Shown here piece by piece: positions 1-13,629 of a stretch of 64,000 nucleotides of DNA. The number at the start of each line of letters is the position of its first letter. The first letter of the stretch is position 1. The translations under genes and the position numbers were made by a program. Location: assembly GCA_003344405.1 (NCBI GenBank), contig NOWV01000016.1, positions 806,001 to 870,000 of the forward strand. The letters run 5' to 3'. The notes under the pieces are model-generated. The model was not told the origin of the DNA, ran no database searches, and saw only the letters and a program-made list of their open reading frames with translations. This DNA is from Trichoplax sp. H2. Taxonomy: Eukaryota > Placozoa > Uniplacotomia > Trichoplacea.

Positions 1-1479
1 TTATAGTGATAAAGTAAAGTTTTACTTACATGATGATCGTCCTAATAAAAAAGCAAAAATTTCTACCGTAGTAATAATAACAATACCATATTCTATCACT
101 GTATTATTTGATAACAGATTAGAGGATCGATTATGTACAATTTTGTAAAGGATTGCTCACTTGATCAATGAGTTATATTCCATTACATATAACGGTGTGG
201 AAGGTAATGTAAGACTTTGTTAGAGTAATGATCGTTTTCCTAGAGAATCGAAATTTCTGTCTTTAAGCCAATAGTAATACTTTATTCTGTCGTTATGCAA
301 GTATTTAGCAGATCCAAGAACCGATTGTACGAATATATAATTGTATATACAGCCTTATGAGGGAATTTTAACTTTATCAATCCATCAGGACTCTACTTTT
401 TATAACAGATCGAGCAATTGGTGCAAGAATTCATTTGTAGTAAATAGTGACCATCCTAATATTATTATAAATAGATTAGTTTTAACGATATTTTCTTGTA
501 CATAAGCTATTAGTAATATCATATTCTATGGGTAGTATCATCATCATTATTATATTTAAAGAAATGGGTATCGGATCTTATCGGTATCATCTTATAATGG
601 TTGCGCGAAAATTTCTAATAAGAAAATCACGTCTACTAGTGTTTAACTGTAAAACTGAGACTTGCTGATTGCAACTTTATCATTAAGGCTATGTAACTAA
701 TCTGTCGTAGTGCATCATTCAGATGAAAAGAGATACAAAATAGACGACTACTTTTCATTTGCAGTAAATGGAATTAATATGGGTAAATTTCGTGGTGACG
801 TTTATAATACGTGCGATAATAAAGACCAGAAAATGTTCACTACTGCGAGCTTATGAATGCCTTTAGCCTAAACAGCCTACTGTATAATAAATAGTCTATT
901 ATCATCGTTATTACCTATTTCAGACGTATTTGTTCGACATGCCTTACTGATTTCAGGCCAAAATAACTATGAAGAAACTAGCTGATGTTTGCACGCCTAG
1001 CTGTACGCTATCAATACTAAATTTTGTCATATTTTCAGTATATCTCTGATCGCTAACGCTCAGTCATGACGGATAGGATGTAGACACCAACATATAAGAG
1101 CTCTCTTTGTATATTTTAAATCCTAACTTAATTTCCAATTCATTGCTAGATTTATATCAAGATTTAGGTATATTAATAATAATAAATAAATTATGCCAAT
1201 CAGTTGCTAATTCCATATAATCCTCTTTCGCAGTAAAATCTATTATAACAATCTGTGCCTCATTAGACAGCAGTTTATAGCTTCGATTTGTATGCTATGT
1301 TAATATTTGCTTCATTACGAATCAGTTGAAAATTTGAGGAATTATGTTATAAGCACAATCTGGTTAATGAGGCATACAATTTTTGTTTACTCTTAGTAAA
1401 ATAATGTAAATAGCATTTTAGGAATTTACTCAATTTTATTTATCTGGTCAAAAACAAGTAAATTACAAGCTTAATTATT

Positions 1480-1860
1480 AGAGTGTAATTCTATTAGTAT
1501 TGTCGTCGCAAATGGAATCAAATTACAAACTTTACTAGAGGGGATATTAATTGAATAAAATCCTAAAACAGATCTATCGGTATTCTCATCAAACAATGGA
1601 ATTACAACCTTGATGAAAAAAATTCCCAAAATGGGTCTGTAAGCATTATCATCTTCTCCAAGAGAATCCAGTTGGAAACTCGATACAAAGCCGGGTATCA
1701 ACTACTAAATATCTAAATTGGATCTGAAGAAATTATAATCTTCTTACCAAGAATCGAGTTGTAAACTAGGCGGTAGAAGATGTCGAACTGAGTAAATTTC
1801 TAAAATAAATCTACAAGAATTACCATCTTCTCAAGAGGAATAGTAATACAAGGATCTCAT
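1480..1860. repeat. Decayed tandem repeat, period about 80 bases
   Basis: Four imperfect units follow each other. Each has an ATCTTCT-like core with a nearby AGAAT, then a GGAA.T.AAACT-like stretch and an AAAT.GATCT-like stretch. A minus-strand open frame at 1471-1701 reads through two of the units, but neighbouring units carry stops in the same frame. I read it as a repeat and not a gene. Confidence 0.45.
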
Positions 1861-2065
1861 AAGGAATTCAATTTAGGCTTAACGGGACCATGACTCAGTA
1901 CAGCCCTTGTTACACTTTCTAGTTTATCGTAACAATAATTTAATAGTCCAGTAGGGCTTGAGTACTGAACAATCACGAGTCCAATAGAGCTTAAGTACCG
2001 AACTAACTTTATTATGCGTTAGGAGCCGTTATATATAAGAGACAATTACCAGTAACGTGCAATAA

Positions 2066-2275
2066 CGGACATACCATGAATGTTAACGACAATCTTATCT
2101 TATTCATAATAAGATAACAACTTATTTTCCTAGATATGCTATCTAGGACTTAATCGTCATCATTACAGACACGGACGTACCATGAATGTTAACGACAATC
2201 TTATCTTACTCATAATAAGATAACAACTTATTTTCTTAGATATGCTATCTAGGACTTAATCGTCATCATTACAGA
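2066..2275. repeat. Recent tandem duplication, 106-base period
   Basis: Two copies of about 100 bases differ at only a few positions, for example TTATTCATAA against TTACTCATAA and TTTTCCTAG against TTTTCTTAG. Each copy contains the inverted pair TCTTATCTTA...TAAGATAA, so each can fold on itself. The near identity suggests a recent duplication. Confidence 0.85.
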
Positions 2276-4492
2276 ACAACTGCAGAAATATACTGAATAA
2301 ACAAGCTTATTCAATATGATAGATCTTATCGATACTATGTCTACAACAATTGTATTATTTCGTAACAGTCCTTAAAAGAGTATCTGTGATAATATAATTA
2401 GAATATTTTAAATCTGTGTTACAATCGATCTAGCCCATAACCAAACTGTAAGAAAGGGTCATTGCTGATTATTTACTATATATATAAACTATTGCAAGAT
2501 ATTGAAATGAAAGTTGTAGATTCGAGTAACCGTTATGCTGTAATCTGAACTTAAGGTAATTAATTCGGCCATTCTCAAATGCCTTCGTATATTTCTTTGT
2601 CACATCGAATCTTTAAATACGACTAGCCATACTACTGTAATTTAAAACATATCTTATTTATTTAGTCAACTTTATACTAATCATACTCAAGTAGCTTGTA
2701 GCTTGCATACTGAGAAGGTCCATATTAATACCTTAAACGTGTTAAGCAGAGTCGCTATAGTAACCACTGATGTCCACTCCCATATTTGTTTCCACCTTCA
2801 TCTTTTATAGCTTTACTTTGGACCGTGTGAGAATTTTATCATCCTCATTGCAAATACATAAGTGTTAGGCAGTGTAAACTGTAAAGATATAGAATAAAGG
2901 TGTTAATGTATACCGATTAGTTGTAAAGGATACGATCGATATCGGATTCCTATTAAAAGGCCCGCTCTTTGCTTTCTAGTTCATTATAATTTTCTCGTCG
3001 GCAGTCTACAACCTCAACTATTAATAGTGAAAGGTATCAAAGCTTTCAAGCCGAGCTAACTGATTTGTGGAGAATTTATCGACTTTTTTGCCTTGTTTAA
3101 CCCCCACAGTACTAAACGGGTAAATAAACTTACTTATCATGTTCTATTACATAACTTAACGCATACTTATCTCGTAATACTCATACGCTATTGGTGCATA
3201 TTTCTATCTAGACTTATTAAAGGATACATAATATGGGATCTGAAGGTGCTGAAACTGGGTTTATCTCGGATGATAATTTAGCCAAAAATCGCACGCCTAA
3301 ACATACTCAGACAGGGGGTCCAATGATGCAGCGATTAAAGTAATGTCTTATTATTACTAATATAATTATAATTAAGATTGAAGGCAGTATCCGTAGAAAA
3401 GATGTCATCGATAGCCTTTTACTCGAGATGATTTAATTCGTCTTTTGTCCATCAATTTTTATTTCAAACCGAAAAGTTTCTATTCCAATCGTAGGCGGTA
3501 GCGAATTTATCGCTCTATTGGTATAAATCATGTTTAAAACTAGTGAATTAATAGAGCGAATCCTTATTACAATTTATATTTCGGTCACTAGGGAAGCATT
3601 TTTTTCTTTTACCTTCGATAAAACTCTAAGAAATGATCAAATGCTAAATTGAATCATTTAGCAATGTATATATATGTGTAGGATAAAGTAAGTTATACCA
3701 CACAAGATATTCTTTTTAATCAATATCTTTTTCTAGAAATCTCGTCATAATTCTCAGGTTTTATGGTCTAGCGATTTCGAAATTGACCAATTTATGATAT
3801 CTTTCTATGTTTAAATTTCTTTTATTAATTGTAAAGCTCTTACCTAGTACTGATTCAATTAGTATTTAAGTCACCAGCTAATCAATGGCTCTAGTTGTAC
3901 CGTACAATGCTAAGAAGGGCTTACTTAGTTTACTACTTTCAATAGGTTCCGAATTAATAACATACTAAACTAAAATCTGCTATAGTTATAATTTAATGGG
4001 AAAAAGACAATATTTTAGGATTATACGAGCACCATATCTACATTTTTCACAGGTATTCTGATTTGCAACCTGTAGCTATGATTTATAGCCCATTCTTGGT
4101 CACTTATAGTAAGAAGTCACGACTAAATTTTTTATAATGTCAGTTCTATCGTTCGCATAAAGCAGAAAATATTGCTTAATATGATTTATCGATTGGGGCT
4201 AGTTTCCCGAGTTGTTAGAAATACACTCTTACGTTTCAAAAGCATGAAAGATTAAATTGGATACCAAGACTAGCAGTATGCTCTAGAAATATCTTGACTG
4301 AGTACAGCTCCACTAATTTTAATCGTAAACGTTGAAATGCAACTTTAATACGCTTTTACTACGTCGTCAGGAGCTAGCTTACTGTATATTTTCAATCCTG
4401 AACTTGTTAACAAAAGTTAATTTCTATTCTGTTTCCTTTTGTTCCTCAGGTCTCCATTTGGCTTAAAAGTTACTTGGGCTTACTGTATAATT

Positions 4493-5983
4493 ATGACCAT
4501 CATTACCTTAATCCTATTAATTGCTCTGGCGACAAGAAATGATGATAAATTTTACGGTATAACTTATATCTGATCAAAATAAGGCAAAGTAAAAATCAAT
4601 TGCGATCAATATTAATTGATAGTTATCGTTTGCTTGGTCTATTGAAAATTATTAGCTGAAGAGCGAATGGTTGCAGTACAATCAACACAAACTGTAACTC
4701 GCGGTATCAGTTTTGTCCTTCAAAGACAGAAGGCTAGTGGTGGATGGGCTAGTGTTTCCTTGACAGCTCAGGTAACTCTTGCAATCCGATTAGCAGGAGG
4801 ATTTAATCCAGCTATGATCAGGTATTATATTGTATTCTCTGCATATACTACATGAAATGAATGTGAAATGGAATAAGCATATTCTATAACTTCTTCTAAT
4901 CTATATATCTATTTGATATATAGATTATTCAATAATACCGCGAGTATTAAAGACTATCTTACTAAAGTTATACAGCAAAAGTATGTTTTACATGGAACAA
5001 CTCCGGCTCCAACACAGCAAGCTATTACTGGTGGCCAACTTGCTTATGTTATGCTAGCATTAAAAGCAATGTGCGTCAATACAAGTAAATTTGCCAATAT
5101 TAACTTAAATCAACAACTGGCACTTCGGTTAAAGAATCCAAACATTGACTTTAATCATCAATATCCTTATGCATTAGCGCTACTAACGTTATGTTTAAAT
5201 AACTACAAGAATACTTCGAATTTTGCTTTATTTTTAAGCGAACTTCAAGTACAGTCAGATGGTGGTTGGTATGATGTTGATTCGACATCGATGGCAATCA
5301 TGGCCTTGCATTGTGTTGGAGGCTATCAGAATGCTGTCCAACGTGCTATTCAATATCTACTAAAAAATCAAAATTCGAAAACTTTCCTATTTGGTAATGA
5401 ATATGCAACAGCTCATGCAATTCAAGCTTTATTATCAGTTAATGTTCCGATAACTACTTGGAATTATCCTGAAGTATTGCAATCATTATTTAAAATGCGT
5501 AAATATGATGGTACATTTGGACGTGTTGATAATACAGTTGCGGTTCTACCATCAATTACTGGTTCTACATTTTTAGATTTAAAAAGTGCAACTTGTAAAC
5601 CACCTAGTGGAGCTATTAATTCATCTGTTGTCACTATAGTCTACACTATTCGTTATAACTGCCCAACCCTTGACTTTGGAGATGAAACACCGCTGTCCAT
5701 ATCAGCTAAAGCGGGTAGCCCAATGTTAACATTTATGAAGATGGCAGCTGGTATGAGTAGTCGATTTAATTACACATTAAAATATCATGCAACATTTGAC
5801 GCTTATACTGTGGAAACAATCAACGGTATATCAAGTGATAGTAGTAGTAAATTGTGCTATTGGTATCTTCAATATGATGTCACTAAACAGGAAGTTCCAT
5901 TAGGTATATCTCATTTTATACCCAAGAACAACGATGAAATTTCATTCGTATATCGAAAACCTCAAAGTAGTAGTAAAAAATAA
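4493..5983 (+). CDS. Secreted cobalamin-binding protein (transcobalamin / intrinsic factor family)
   Basis: Binds and carries vitamin B12 outside the cell. The model has three exons, 4493-4556, 4656-4821 and 4924-5983, whose phases match (introns 99 and 102 bases), giving 429 residues against about 417-427 in vertebrate homologues. Exon 1 encodes a signal peptide (MTIITLILLIALA). Residues about 30-280 form the helical domain, with GISFVLQ followed by LAIRLAGGFN near the start as in intrinsic factor. From about residue 278 the VDNTVAVLP...TFLDL stretch opens the C-terminal beta domain, which ends with CYWYLQYD, PLGISHFIP and ISFVYRK. Six cysteines lie at positions like those of the family disulfides. 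The stop codon overlaps an AATAAA polyadenylation signal (5982-5987). Transcobalamin, intrinsic factor and haptocorrin split within vertebrates, so no symbol is given. Confidence 0.88.
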
Positions 5984-7119
5984 TAAATAGGAATATTCAC
6001 CATCACTCTTTTACTATTTGTATTGATATCATATAGTTGTCAAATTTTTAGACATGCATGGAAATTATAATACGCGTACTAATGAGCATTGTTGGGATTT
6101 GCTTGCCAAGTTTCATTCCATTTTTTTTAGTTGCTATCATTTTAACAAGGTAAATTTACAAAAATAGTGATATATATAGCATAAAACCCTCTTGCTATCT
6201 TCTCATCAAATGAAGCTTTCCATATAGCTAAATTTTATTTAATCGTATTTCAAAATATGTTACTACTGTCTATCATGCGACTATCTAGAGTTAAAATAAC
6301 TGGCAAGTATATTTGAATTTATAATGCATTTATATCTTACTCAGACTTTATATCCGATTCATTTAAACACATAATATTCTACTTTCAATTTCTTTTACTA
6401 ACCCAGGTAGGTATTACAGTACGTTTCTATATCTGATATTATAACTATTTATGGCTGTATTCATATTCTCGTATAAAAGAAATAAATTATTAGAAATATA
6501 GCGAATATTCTATTCGCTAGTGAGGAAAAAAGAAATGTATGAATGAACCCGATCCACCTTTATCAGAATTTCCGAGCACTTTCGACTACCAAGGCCTCAG
6601 CCATGGAAGTAAAAGCTTTTCTTTTACTTTTGCGGCCTCAACTAACAGTTGTACTGCAATGGTTAGTAAAGAAATATAACGAATTCAGGAATTAGCTATA
6701 AATTATTGCACAACGCACAAATCAACTATTTCAAAAAATGCAGTATAGTAATGAATGAATGACTGACATTACTATTACAGTAACACAATTATAAAATTAT
6801 AAAATCATAACTGAACTTATGATCATTATTTTCATAAGCCCACCTCATAATCTTAATGTTAATGTATAGAAATTTTTAAATCAGTTAATCTCCGTCTTTA
6901 AGGTGAATAAAATCCTTTATTCAGTCTTTAGCACAGATATTATAAGTAAACTATTAAATGACTTAAAAAAATTATGCGCCAGTCTGTGCAGACACTTCAA
7001 TGTCAACATTGGCTTTTCCCAATTAATAGTAATAACATGGCATTATTATAACCCCAAAAAAGTCAATCATATTGATTATGAAAAGAAACAGATAGAAATT
7101 GATTGAATGCCTTTATAAA
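5984..7119. other. Intergenic region between two convergent genes
   Basis: Holds the 3' flanks of the cobalamin binder and of SARDH. The only coding-like item is a 46-codon ATG frame at 6539-6679 on the plus strand (starts MNEPDPPLSEF), with balanced composition in an otherwise AT-rich stretch. The opposite strand of the same segment is also partly open after a possible acceptor. I recognise neither frame. Confidence 0.5.
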
Positions 7120-10100
7120 TCAATCATATATTCCTTGAACCCGTTTCGACTTTGGATCGAAAGGTGATTGCAAATGTATATTGGCATCAAACTTATTACC
7201 AATACTTTCGATTTGATACTTTCCTGATTTTGCAAAATCTGCTGTGATAACTTGGCCTTCAGGGGCGCGAATATACCCATAACCAATACTCTTACCTAGT
7301 GCAAAAGCAAAGTCACTTCGGCGAAGGAATCCGACACATTCACCATTACGCCAAATTGTTTCTAATCCATGCAGCATAATGTGACTACAAGATAGCATAA
7401 AGATCAGCAATTTGAGTAAAAAATTTCTAGATATAGCAGCTTCCAAAATGATCGTGGTTGTCACACTATAAGAACTTTGCACTCACTCATCGACAGAGAA
7501 ACAATACAACTTCTTTTTCAATCCTTCACTTTTCTGCTTTTCTATAGCATCTCGACCAAAGAAATCTACATTGGACTTCAATTTGCAAGTAAAAGCTAAT
7601 CCAGCTTCGAGTGGTGTATCTTCAGGTCTGATATCAGCATGCCAGTGTCTAAAACCCTTTTCCAAACTTAATGTATCAATTGCCCTGTATCCTGAATTGC
7701 AGATATTATGTTCAGCACCCGCTTTCATAAGCGCTTCGTAGACAGGTACGCAAGAGTCTTTAGGAATATGTAATTCCCAGCCAAGTTCTCCAACAAATGT
7801 TGCCCGAATAGCTCTCACTTTATGACCTGCTATATCGATTATTTTATTGGTTAAGTATGGAAATGCGTCATTACTTAAGTCACTGGAAGTTAGCGATTCC
7901 AAAACTTTTCGGCTAGTAACGAATGTTAGAAATTAGAAATTAAACTATAGTCTGTTGTTATACATGTAATACATCATGAAAGCATGATAATATTATAAAA
8001 GATTAAAGGCATACCTTTTAGGACCTTGAACGCTTAACATGCCCACATCCTCTGATAAATCGATCAATCGACAATCCCATTTTTTATCTTCAACTATTTT
8101 TCTAATGTGTTCAAAACAGTAAGTAGCGACCGCTCCACCGACTGTGACATAAAATCCTCTCCCTACAAAATGATACATATTAACTCATATTTATATCCTG
8201 TTTGTGTCATATGCTAATAATAATATACATACTCTATCGATCAATTGTTTATTTTTACCGTCAAAATTAGGTGCAACAGATGATTTGCCATCCTCAGAAT
8301 CAATCATATTAATTATCATGTCGCCTTCAATTCCTCCTTTTTTGTTCAGCATGCATGTATACACGCTATTACCTATTTAACATAAGTTTAAAGCATTACA
8401 TTAAGCTAAAGCACATTTTAAAGGAAGACATACCATCCGCCTTAGTCATATCATTGCTGAAGATCCAATCAGCTGCTTTCTGGCTATCAGGCCCAAGAAG
8501 GTAAAATTTTCCAAAATATGACATATTAAAGACTGCGACGCTGTTACGACAAGTTAGACATTCTTCTTTGATCTAGAAAGTTTAAGTAACATTTAAAAGT
8601 AACTTAGTAGTTTCATGCTGAAGGTATTTGTAACTAATAATAATAAAAGGAAGTATTTTATTTATTGCTATTATCTGTAATGTAAACTTACTATATCATG
8701 ATGCTTGGTAAATTCGAAGGTATAGTCATATTCTAGTTTATCCCTATAGGGGTAGTTTTTATGTGCTTCATTACCATAGGAGCCGTAGTAATCGTAAGAA
8801 AATACCTAAAATGCAAGTGATACTGTAATTTCTGCCCGAGGAGAGAATTTAATCAACATATTACTGTATTATTGCAGTAATAAATCACCTCTGTGCCAGT
8901 TCCAGATTTGTCAAACCATGATGGTCTTTCCCATCCATGCTTTTCCTGATAGACACAGCCTGCATCTAAAAGGACTTGATGGAATGGATCCTTTCTCATA
9001 TTTCTACCAGCAAGGGGTTCATCTCGTGGAAAAACAAGGGCATAGTTTTTAGCATACGCTTCATGACTTCTTTCTTTAACCCATCTATTATTATTTGTCA
9101 TTGATGGCGCGAAGCGTCTGCAAGTTATTAGAGAGTGATTAATATAGAATTGGATGCATACAATGAAAGAAAGTGGCTATCATAAAGGAATATCATAACA
9201 CAAATCGTGATTAAATCTTTGTTGCCTGTTGTACGTAGTAAACTATGTAATAAACATCTCTGAAATAATTTTCAGTACTGAAATACCGAATATCATATCC
9301 AAACATGTCCAGATCGGGAGAACCATGCAAAATCCATTTGGCAAGCTCTCTTCCACAACCCCCACCTAACATCATTCCACTAGAATTGAATCCACATCCA
9401 AAATAGAAGCCTCGAACTTCATACGACTCTCCCATTAAGGGCTTATGGTCAGCAGTAAATGACTCTATATTAGGAATGTAGGATAGCGACATTAGTCCTT
9501 ACTTATGCTATTACATAAATAGATTTTGCACTTATCAATGTATGCATATCAAAAACATAGAATGAAATAGACATGTATGCTATCAATTAATAATGCACAC
9601 CAGGTCCACAGACTGTCGATTTTATGCCAGTTTCGGCTAAGATAGGCATGCGATTAACACACCCATCTACATGAGCTGCAAAAACATCCCAGTCCAATTC
9701 GTACAAACCAAAGGCAAAATCATTGGGAACCTAAAAAGGTGAAATGTTTAATAATATAAGCGATCTTTATTGAATTTAAAATTAACGTAATCTGCAATCC
9801 ATAGTACAATTAAATCGATGTGTGTTTATAACCGGATTCGAGTGTTGTTACAATTGATAACACATACGAAATAGTAATGAACAACAGCGATCAGAATGAA
9901 CTAAGACTTTGCAATAATAACTGTCATTACTAAAAGACGAAATCTTGTAGAGGGCAGCAGCTACGGTATGTACCTACATTATAACTACCTCAATTCAACT
10001 AATGCTAACCTATATAAGGATTAAAATTATTTATTGCTAGTTATTAAGAGTGGAATTGAATGATTAAATTAAATAGAGTCTAATTAAATTATTATCTATG

Positions 10101-12155
10101 CCATAGTCGTTAATGAAATACAAAGTGCACACGATATCCAATGATACAAGTTCTGCTAATTTTCTTACGTCAGTAAAAATCGGATCTGGTTCGTAACCGC
10201 CGAACGATATTGCATCTCCTTGAGTCTTCAAATAAACTGAAGAATCATGATCACGAATATTAGGTAAGTTATGCACGCCTTCAATCCTTTCAGTGACGAC
10301 ATAAGCATGTTTCATAGGTACAAGTGGGACAGTAACGCCGGCCAACTTTCCTAGTGCTGGAGCCCAAACACCACAACAGTTGACAACACAGTTGGTTTTA
10401 ATTTCACCATACTTCGTTTGGACACCAGTGACAAATGGTACACCAAAGTCGTTAATACTAGTTGCTATACCAGTCACAGGGCAGTTTTGTATGATCTAGT
10501 TTGTAATTTTTATGGTATTAAAGCATGTTTTAGAACTTGATAACTATCGGTAAGAGATTAATAATTAATTTATTGATATAAATGTAAACATCAGTCTTGA
10601 CTCTAACTTTTAAAATTCAATTTACGGTCGCCACACTGGTTATAACATGCACACTATCTTAAATACTATTACAATATTTCCACCCATATTAAACCATATT
10701 TGCGAGCAAACAATATTGAAATTTGAAAAACATATCTTAAAAAACTGCGGATAAAACTCTTAGGTATCGAAATAGATTATTAACTGAGTAGTAATATGAT
10801 TAACTCATGAGGTTGTAAATTGCAGCTGGAGGGCTGTGTGTATAAAACTTTTATCAAGTTTCTGAATACATCAAATTGCTATTTTAGACTGATCGCGTGT
10901 TCAAGATTTTATAGTAGGATTACTGTACAACCTATGCTATATACGTATTGATATACAGTATCTGGTAAGTATGCGGTAGCATAAAGTAATCATACATACG
11001 TTTACCTTCAATTGGGCAAATATTATAAATAATTATAATACTATCAAATAATACAGTTCAATAAGGCCACTAGTGGAATGAAGGTGATCACTCGGCTAAG
11101 ATCTGCACAAAGTTAGAAGAGAGGAGAGCATGATGTTCTTACCTTTGCACCCTTGTTTGATGCAGCTCTTGTTAAAGATGTTATAAAGCCAGCTGGATCA
11201 ATATCTCCATCACCTGGACTGTATAGAGCACCAAACATATCATCGACGTTCATTAGCGGATGAACATCTTTACTTTCGGAGGGTGATAGGACATAGGATT
11301 CAACACCAAAATTTTGACCGAGCTAAAGTAAGAATGAAATGTCATACGATTGTAATGCTGGAATAAGGCTGAGTGTCTGCCTGCATCATTGTTAGCTATG
11401 GCTGATTGATTTTTAACAGACTGTTGTGTACTGTAGTCTATTACAATAAATACTACAGACTAAGTGGGCAATTTGATTTCAGAAAGCGCCTTTGTCTCCA
11501 TCTTTCAACTACACTAGACTAGGTGTACGTCAATTACGAGTATAGTAAGCATCGTTTGGTGGATGGTAGTGTTGATGATGAAAGCATCATCATCAAACAG
11601 GCAAAAACAAACAATCCAATCAACATTTACGAAGGACAATTTAAGATCAATGCAGCCTAGGTTCTTTAGGAAATGAATTTATGATCGTCATACCGTCATC
11701 AATCTTTTATATTCATCCAATCTCTCCTTATTGGATGCAATGAACAAGCCACCTTTTTGAATCCATCCAGAGGAGATCCCCGTCTCTTCTTCTAGCGTAT
11801 GACTGACTAGTTGTCTGGTATAATTCAAAATATCAATTTCTTGATCGCTTGGGCGTAGACGCCAAACTAAACCAGCAGTATGCCAGGTTGTACCAGCCGT
11901 TAATTGATCTTTTTCAAGAAGAACAACATTAGTTGCGCCCATCTTGGCCAAATGATAGATGGTATTGGCACCTAATGAGCCACCACCAACTACCACGACA
12001 TCCGCCGATGCAGGTACCTTGATCGCTTGTTCACCTACTTGCTCTTTGAGCGTTTTATAAGGAACACCTTCCCCTACACCTTTACTATTCCATCGCACTC
12101 GATTCGATCGAGGCAAATAATAAGCTGGTAGGCGACGAGAGCACGTTCTCAACAT
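7120..12155 (-). CDS. SARDH: Sarcosine dehydrogenase, mitochondrial
   Basis: Oxidises sarcosine to glycine in the mitochondrial matrix, passing a one-carbon unit to tetrahydrofolate and electrons to ETF. Twelve phase-consistent exons: 12155-11694, 11322-11143, 10495-10148, 9730-9601, 9464-9287, 9117-8889, 8805-8692, 8572-8434, 8372-8259, 8162-8015, 7912-7487, 7384-7120. They give 910 residues, against about 918 in human. The N-terminus is Arg-rich and presequence-like. An FAD-binding motif [11 protein letters not shown] is at about 53-63. [11 protein letters not shown] carries the His (residue 92) that in the family binds FAD covalently. [14 protein letters not shown]- and [14 protein letters not shown]-type motifs end the oxidase domain. 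The second half is the GcvT-like folate domain ([41 protein letters not shown]). SARDH is preferred over DMGDH because similarity is near-continuous. Confidence 0.95.
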
Positions 12156-12409
12156 TCTTCTCTATATAGGATATCAGGCAAGTTGTCGATGTCAAAGCTA
12201 ATAAGGAAATACAAATCATCATTTCAAAACATGCTTAATATAAACATATTGATGGTTGACGACTCGGCGTTTTCACCATGATTGCATTCGAACCCAATCA
12301 ACTCCACTCGAACGACAAAGACTAAGTCCAAAATGAGTGCATAAGATACAACTAAAACACATGCAATCTAAAAGGAATGAAAACGATGCTAGAAAACTAT
12401 CTTACCTAC

Positions 12410-12569
12410 CTGGAATGATCTTGCTAAAGTAGTGTAGGCGTGTAGGAAATGCGCAATAAAATGCGGCTCCAACAGCTTTTCCTTCACGTATTAATTCCCC
12501 AGCGGTTGTTGATGTTGATGTTTGCCCAAGTGGGTGCAGTGTGGATGATGAGGGTATAGCCGAAAACAT
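12410..12569 (-). CDS. Candidate first exon, unknown protein
   Basis: On the minus strand an ATG at 12569 opens a frame (MFSAIPSSSTLHPLGQ...) with protein-like composition, including GELIREGKAVGAAFYC and TRLHYFSKIIPG. It runs to a good splice donor: either CCAG|GTAGGT at 12410 or TAG|GTAAG four bases further on. It lies 250 bases upstream of the SARDH start on the same strand. Joining it to the acceptor just before SARDH exon 1 would not keep SARDH in frame, so it is either a SARDH leader exon with an upstream ORF or the start of another gene. I do not recognise the protein. Confidence 0.35.
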
Positions 12570-12652
12570 GGCTTGGCAATATAGTGACGACTATCGATTA
12601 GGGGTGATAGACAAGAGTTGTATGGAGATTTTCAGGCCACAAAACAGCCCCA

Positions 12653-12672
12653 GTGTGTGTGTGTGTGTGTGT
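12653..12672. repeat. (GT)10 microsatellite
   Basis: Twenty bases of uninterrupted GT dinucleotide. Confidence 0.95.
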
Positions 12673-13069
12673 CAAAAGTGGCGTCATTTGCCATACCGGT
12701 GACGCTCAAGTGTGCACATTAGCCTTCCCAGCTACAGTACAATGTCTGCTAATTACAGTACTCAGTATTGTAGCCATCAGTCCAACGACTGTAGAAAGTC
12801 GCATATAGTCTCAGCCTGCCACGCCCCAACGGGAGTGACAGGTACTGTAATAATAAAGCAGCCAAACTGGTTTGCAGTTGACAATCAGGCTTGGATGGCA
12901 AGCTGCTGCATGGTCTGCTACAAGTTGAGCCAAGCAAATTGTTTTCCCAGTCCGGTTTAGCAAATTAATTCAATCAATCATTTGACAATAATGAATTGGA
13001 GGTGAATCAGAATTAGAATAATATTGATTGATTGATTGATGAGCCTAGCAGTGGTAATGACTCGATGAC

Positions 13070-13629
13070 ATCAACGGTGCAAAGGACCTGTGGCATACCG
13101 GCTCGAGGCCGAGATGCGGATGGAGATTTCAATCATTTGATGTATTGCAAGCTGCTGCTATTGATCAGCATCTTGAAAGAGTGACACAGTGGAAGCGTAT
13201 GGATTAGCCCAAAATAGTGACTATTAGTAGTGCACACAGCTCTATACTGTCATAGAAACATCAACGGTGCAAAGGACCTGTGGCATACCGGCTCGAGGCC
13301 GAGATGCGGATGGAGATTTCAATCATTTTGATGTATTGCAAGCTGCCGCTGTTGATCAGCATCTTGAAAAAGTGACACAGTGGAAGCGTATGGATTAGCC
13401 CAAAATAGTGACTATTAGTAGTGCACAAAGCTCTATACTGTCATAAAAACATCAACGGTGCAAAGGACCTGTGGCATACCCGCTCGAGGCCGAGATGCGG
13501 ATGGAGTTTTCAATCATTTCATGTATTGCAAGCTGCTGCTGATCAACTTGAAAGAATGACACAGTGGAAGCGTATGGATTGACCCAATAGTGACTATTAG
13601 TAGTACACACAGCTCTATACTGTCATAGA
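13070..13629. repeat. Three-copy tandem repeat, 190-191-base period
   Basis: Copies begin at about 13071, 13261 and 13452 with TCAACGGTGCAAAGGACCTG. Copies 1 and 2 are nearly identical; copy 3 (about 178 bases) has small deletions. Each unit carries CTCGAGGCCGAG-like and GCAAGCTGCTGCT stretches. The units are richer in GC than their surroundings. No open frame runs through them. Confidence 0.92.

Larger units (their letters stand above)
1..4492. other. Gene-poor, AT-rich region
   Basis: No reading frame here resembles a known protein, and no set of phase-matched exons was found on either strand. The longest open frames are about 60-76 codons and lack protein-like composition. Two decayed tandem repeats are listed separately. 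Two related stretches of about 30 bases near 1944 and 1976, both around the motif AGTCCA.TAG.GCTT.AGTAC, form a further small duplication. Confidence 0.6.

Noticed and set aside
1471-1701. 76-codon minus-strand open frame
   Set aside because: It reads through two units of an 80-base decayed repeat; adjacent units have stops in the same frame.
12712-12960. 82-codon plus frame and 62-codon minus frame
   Set aside because: Mutually overlapping, no motifs, next to satellite sequence.
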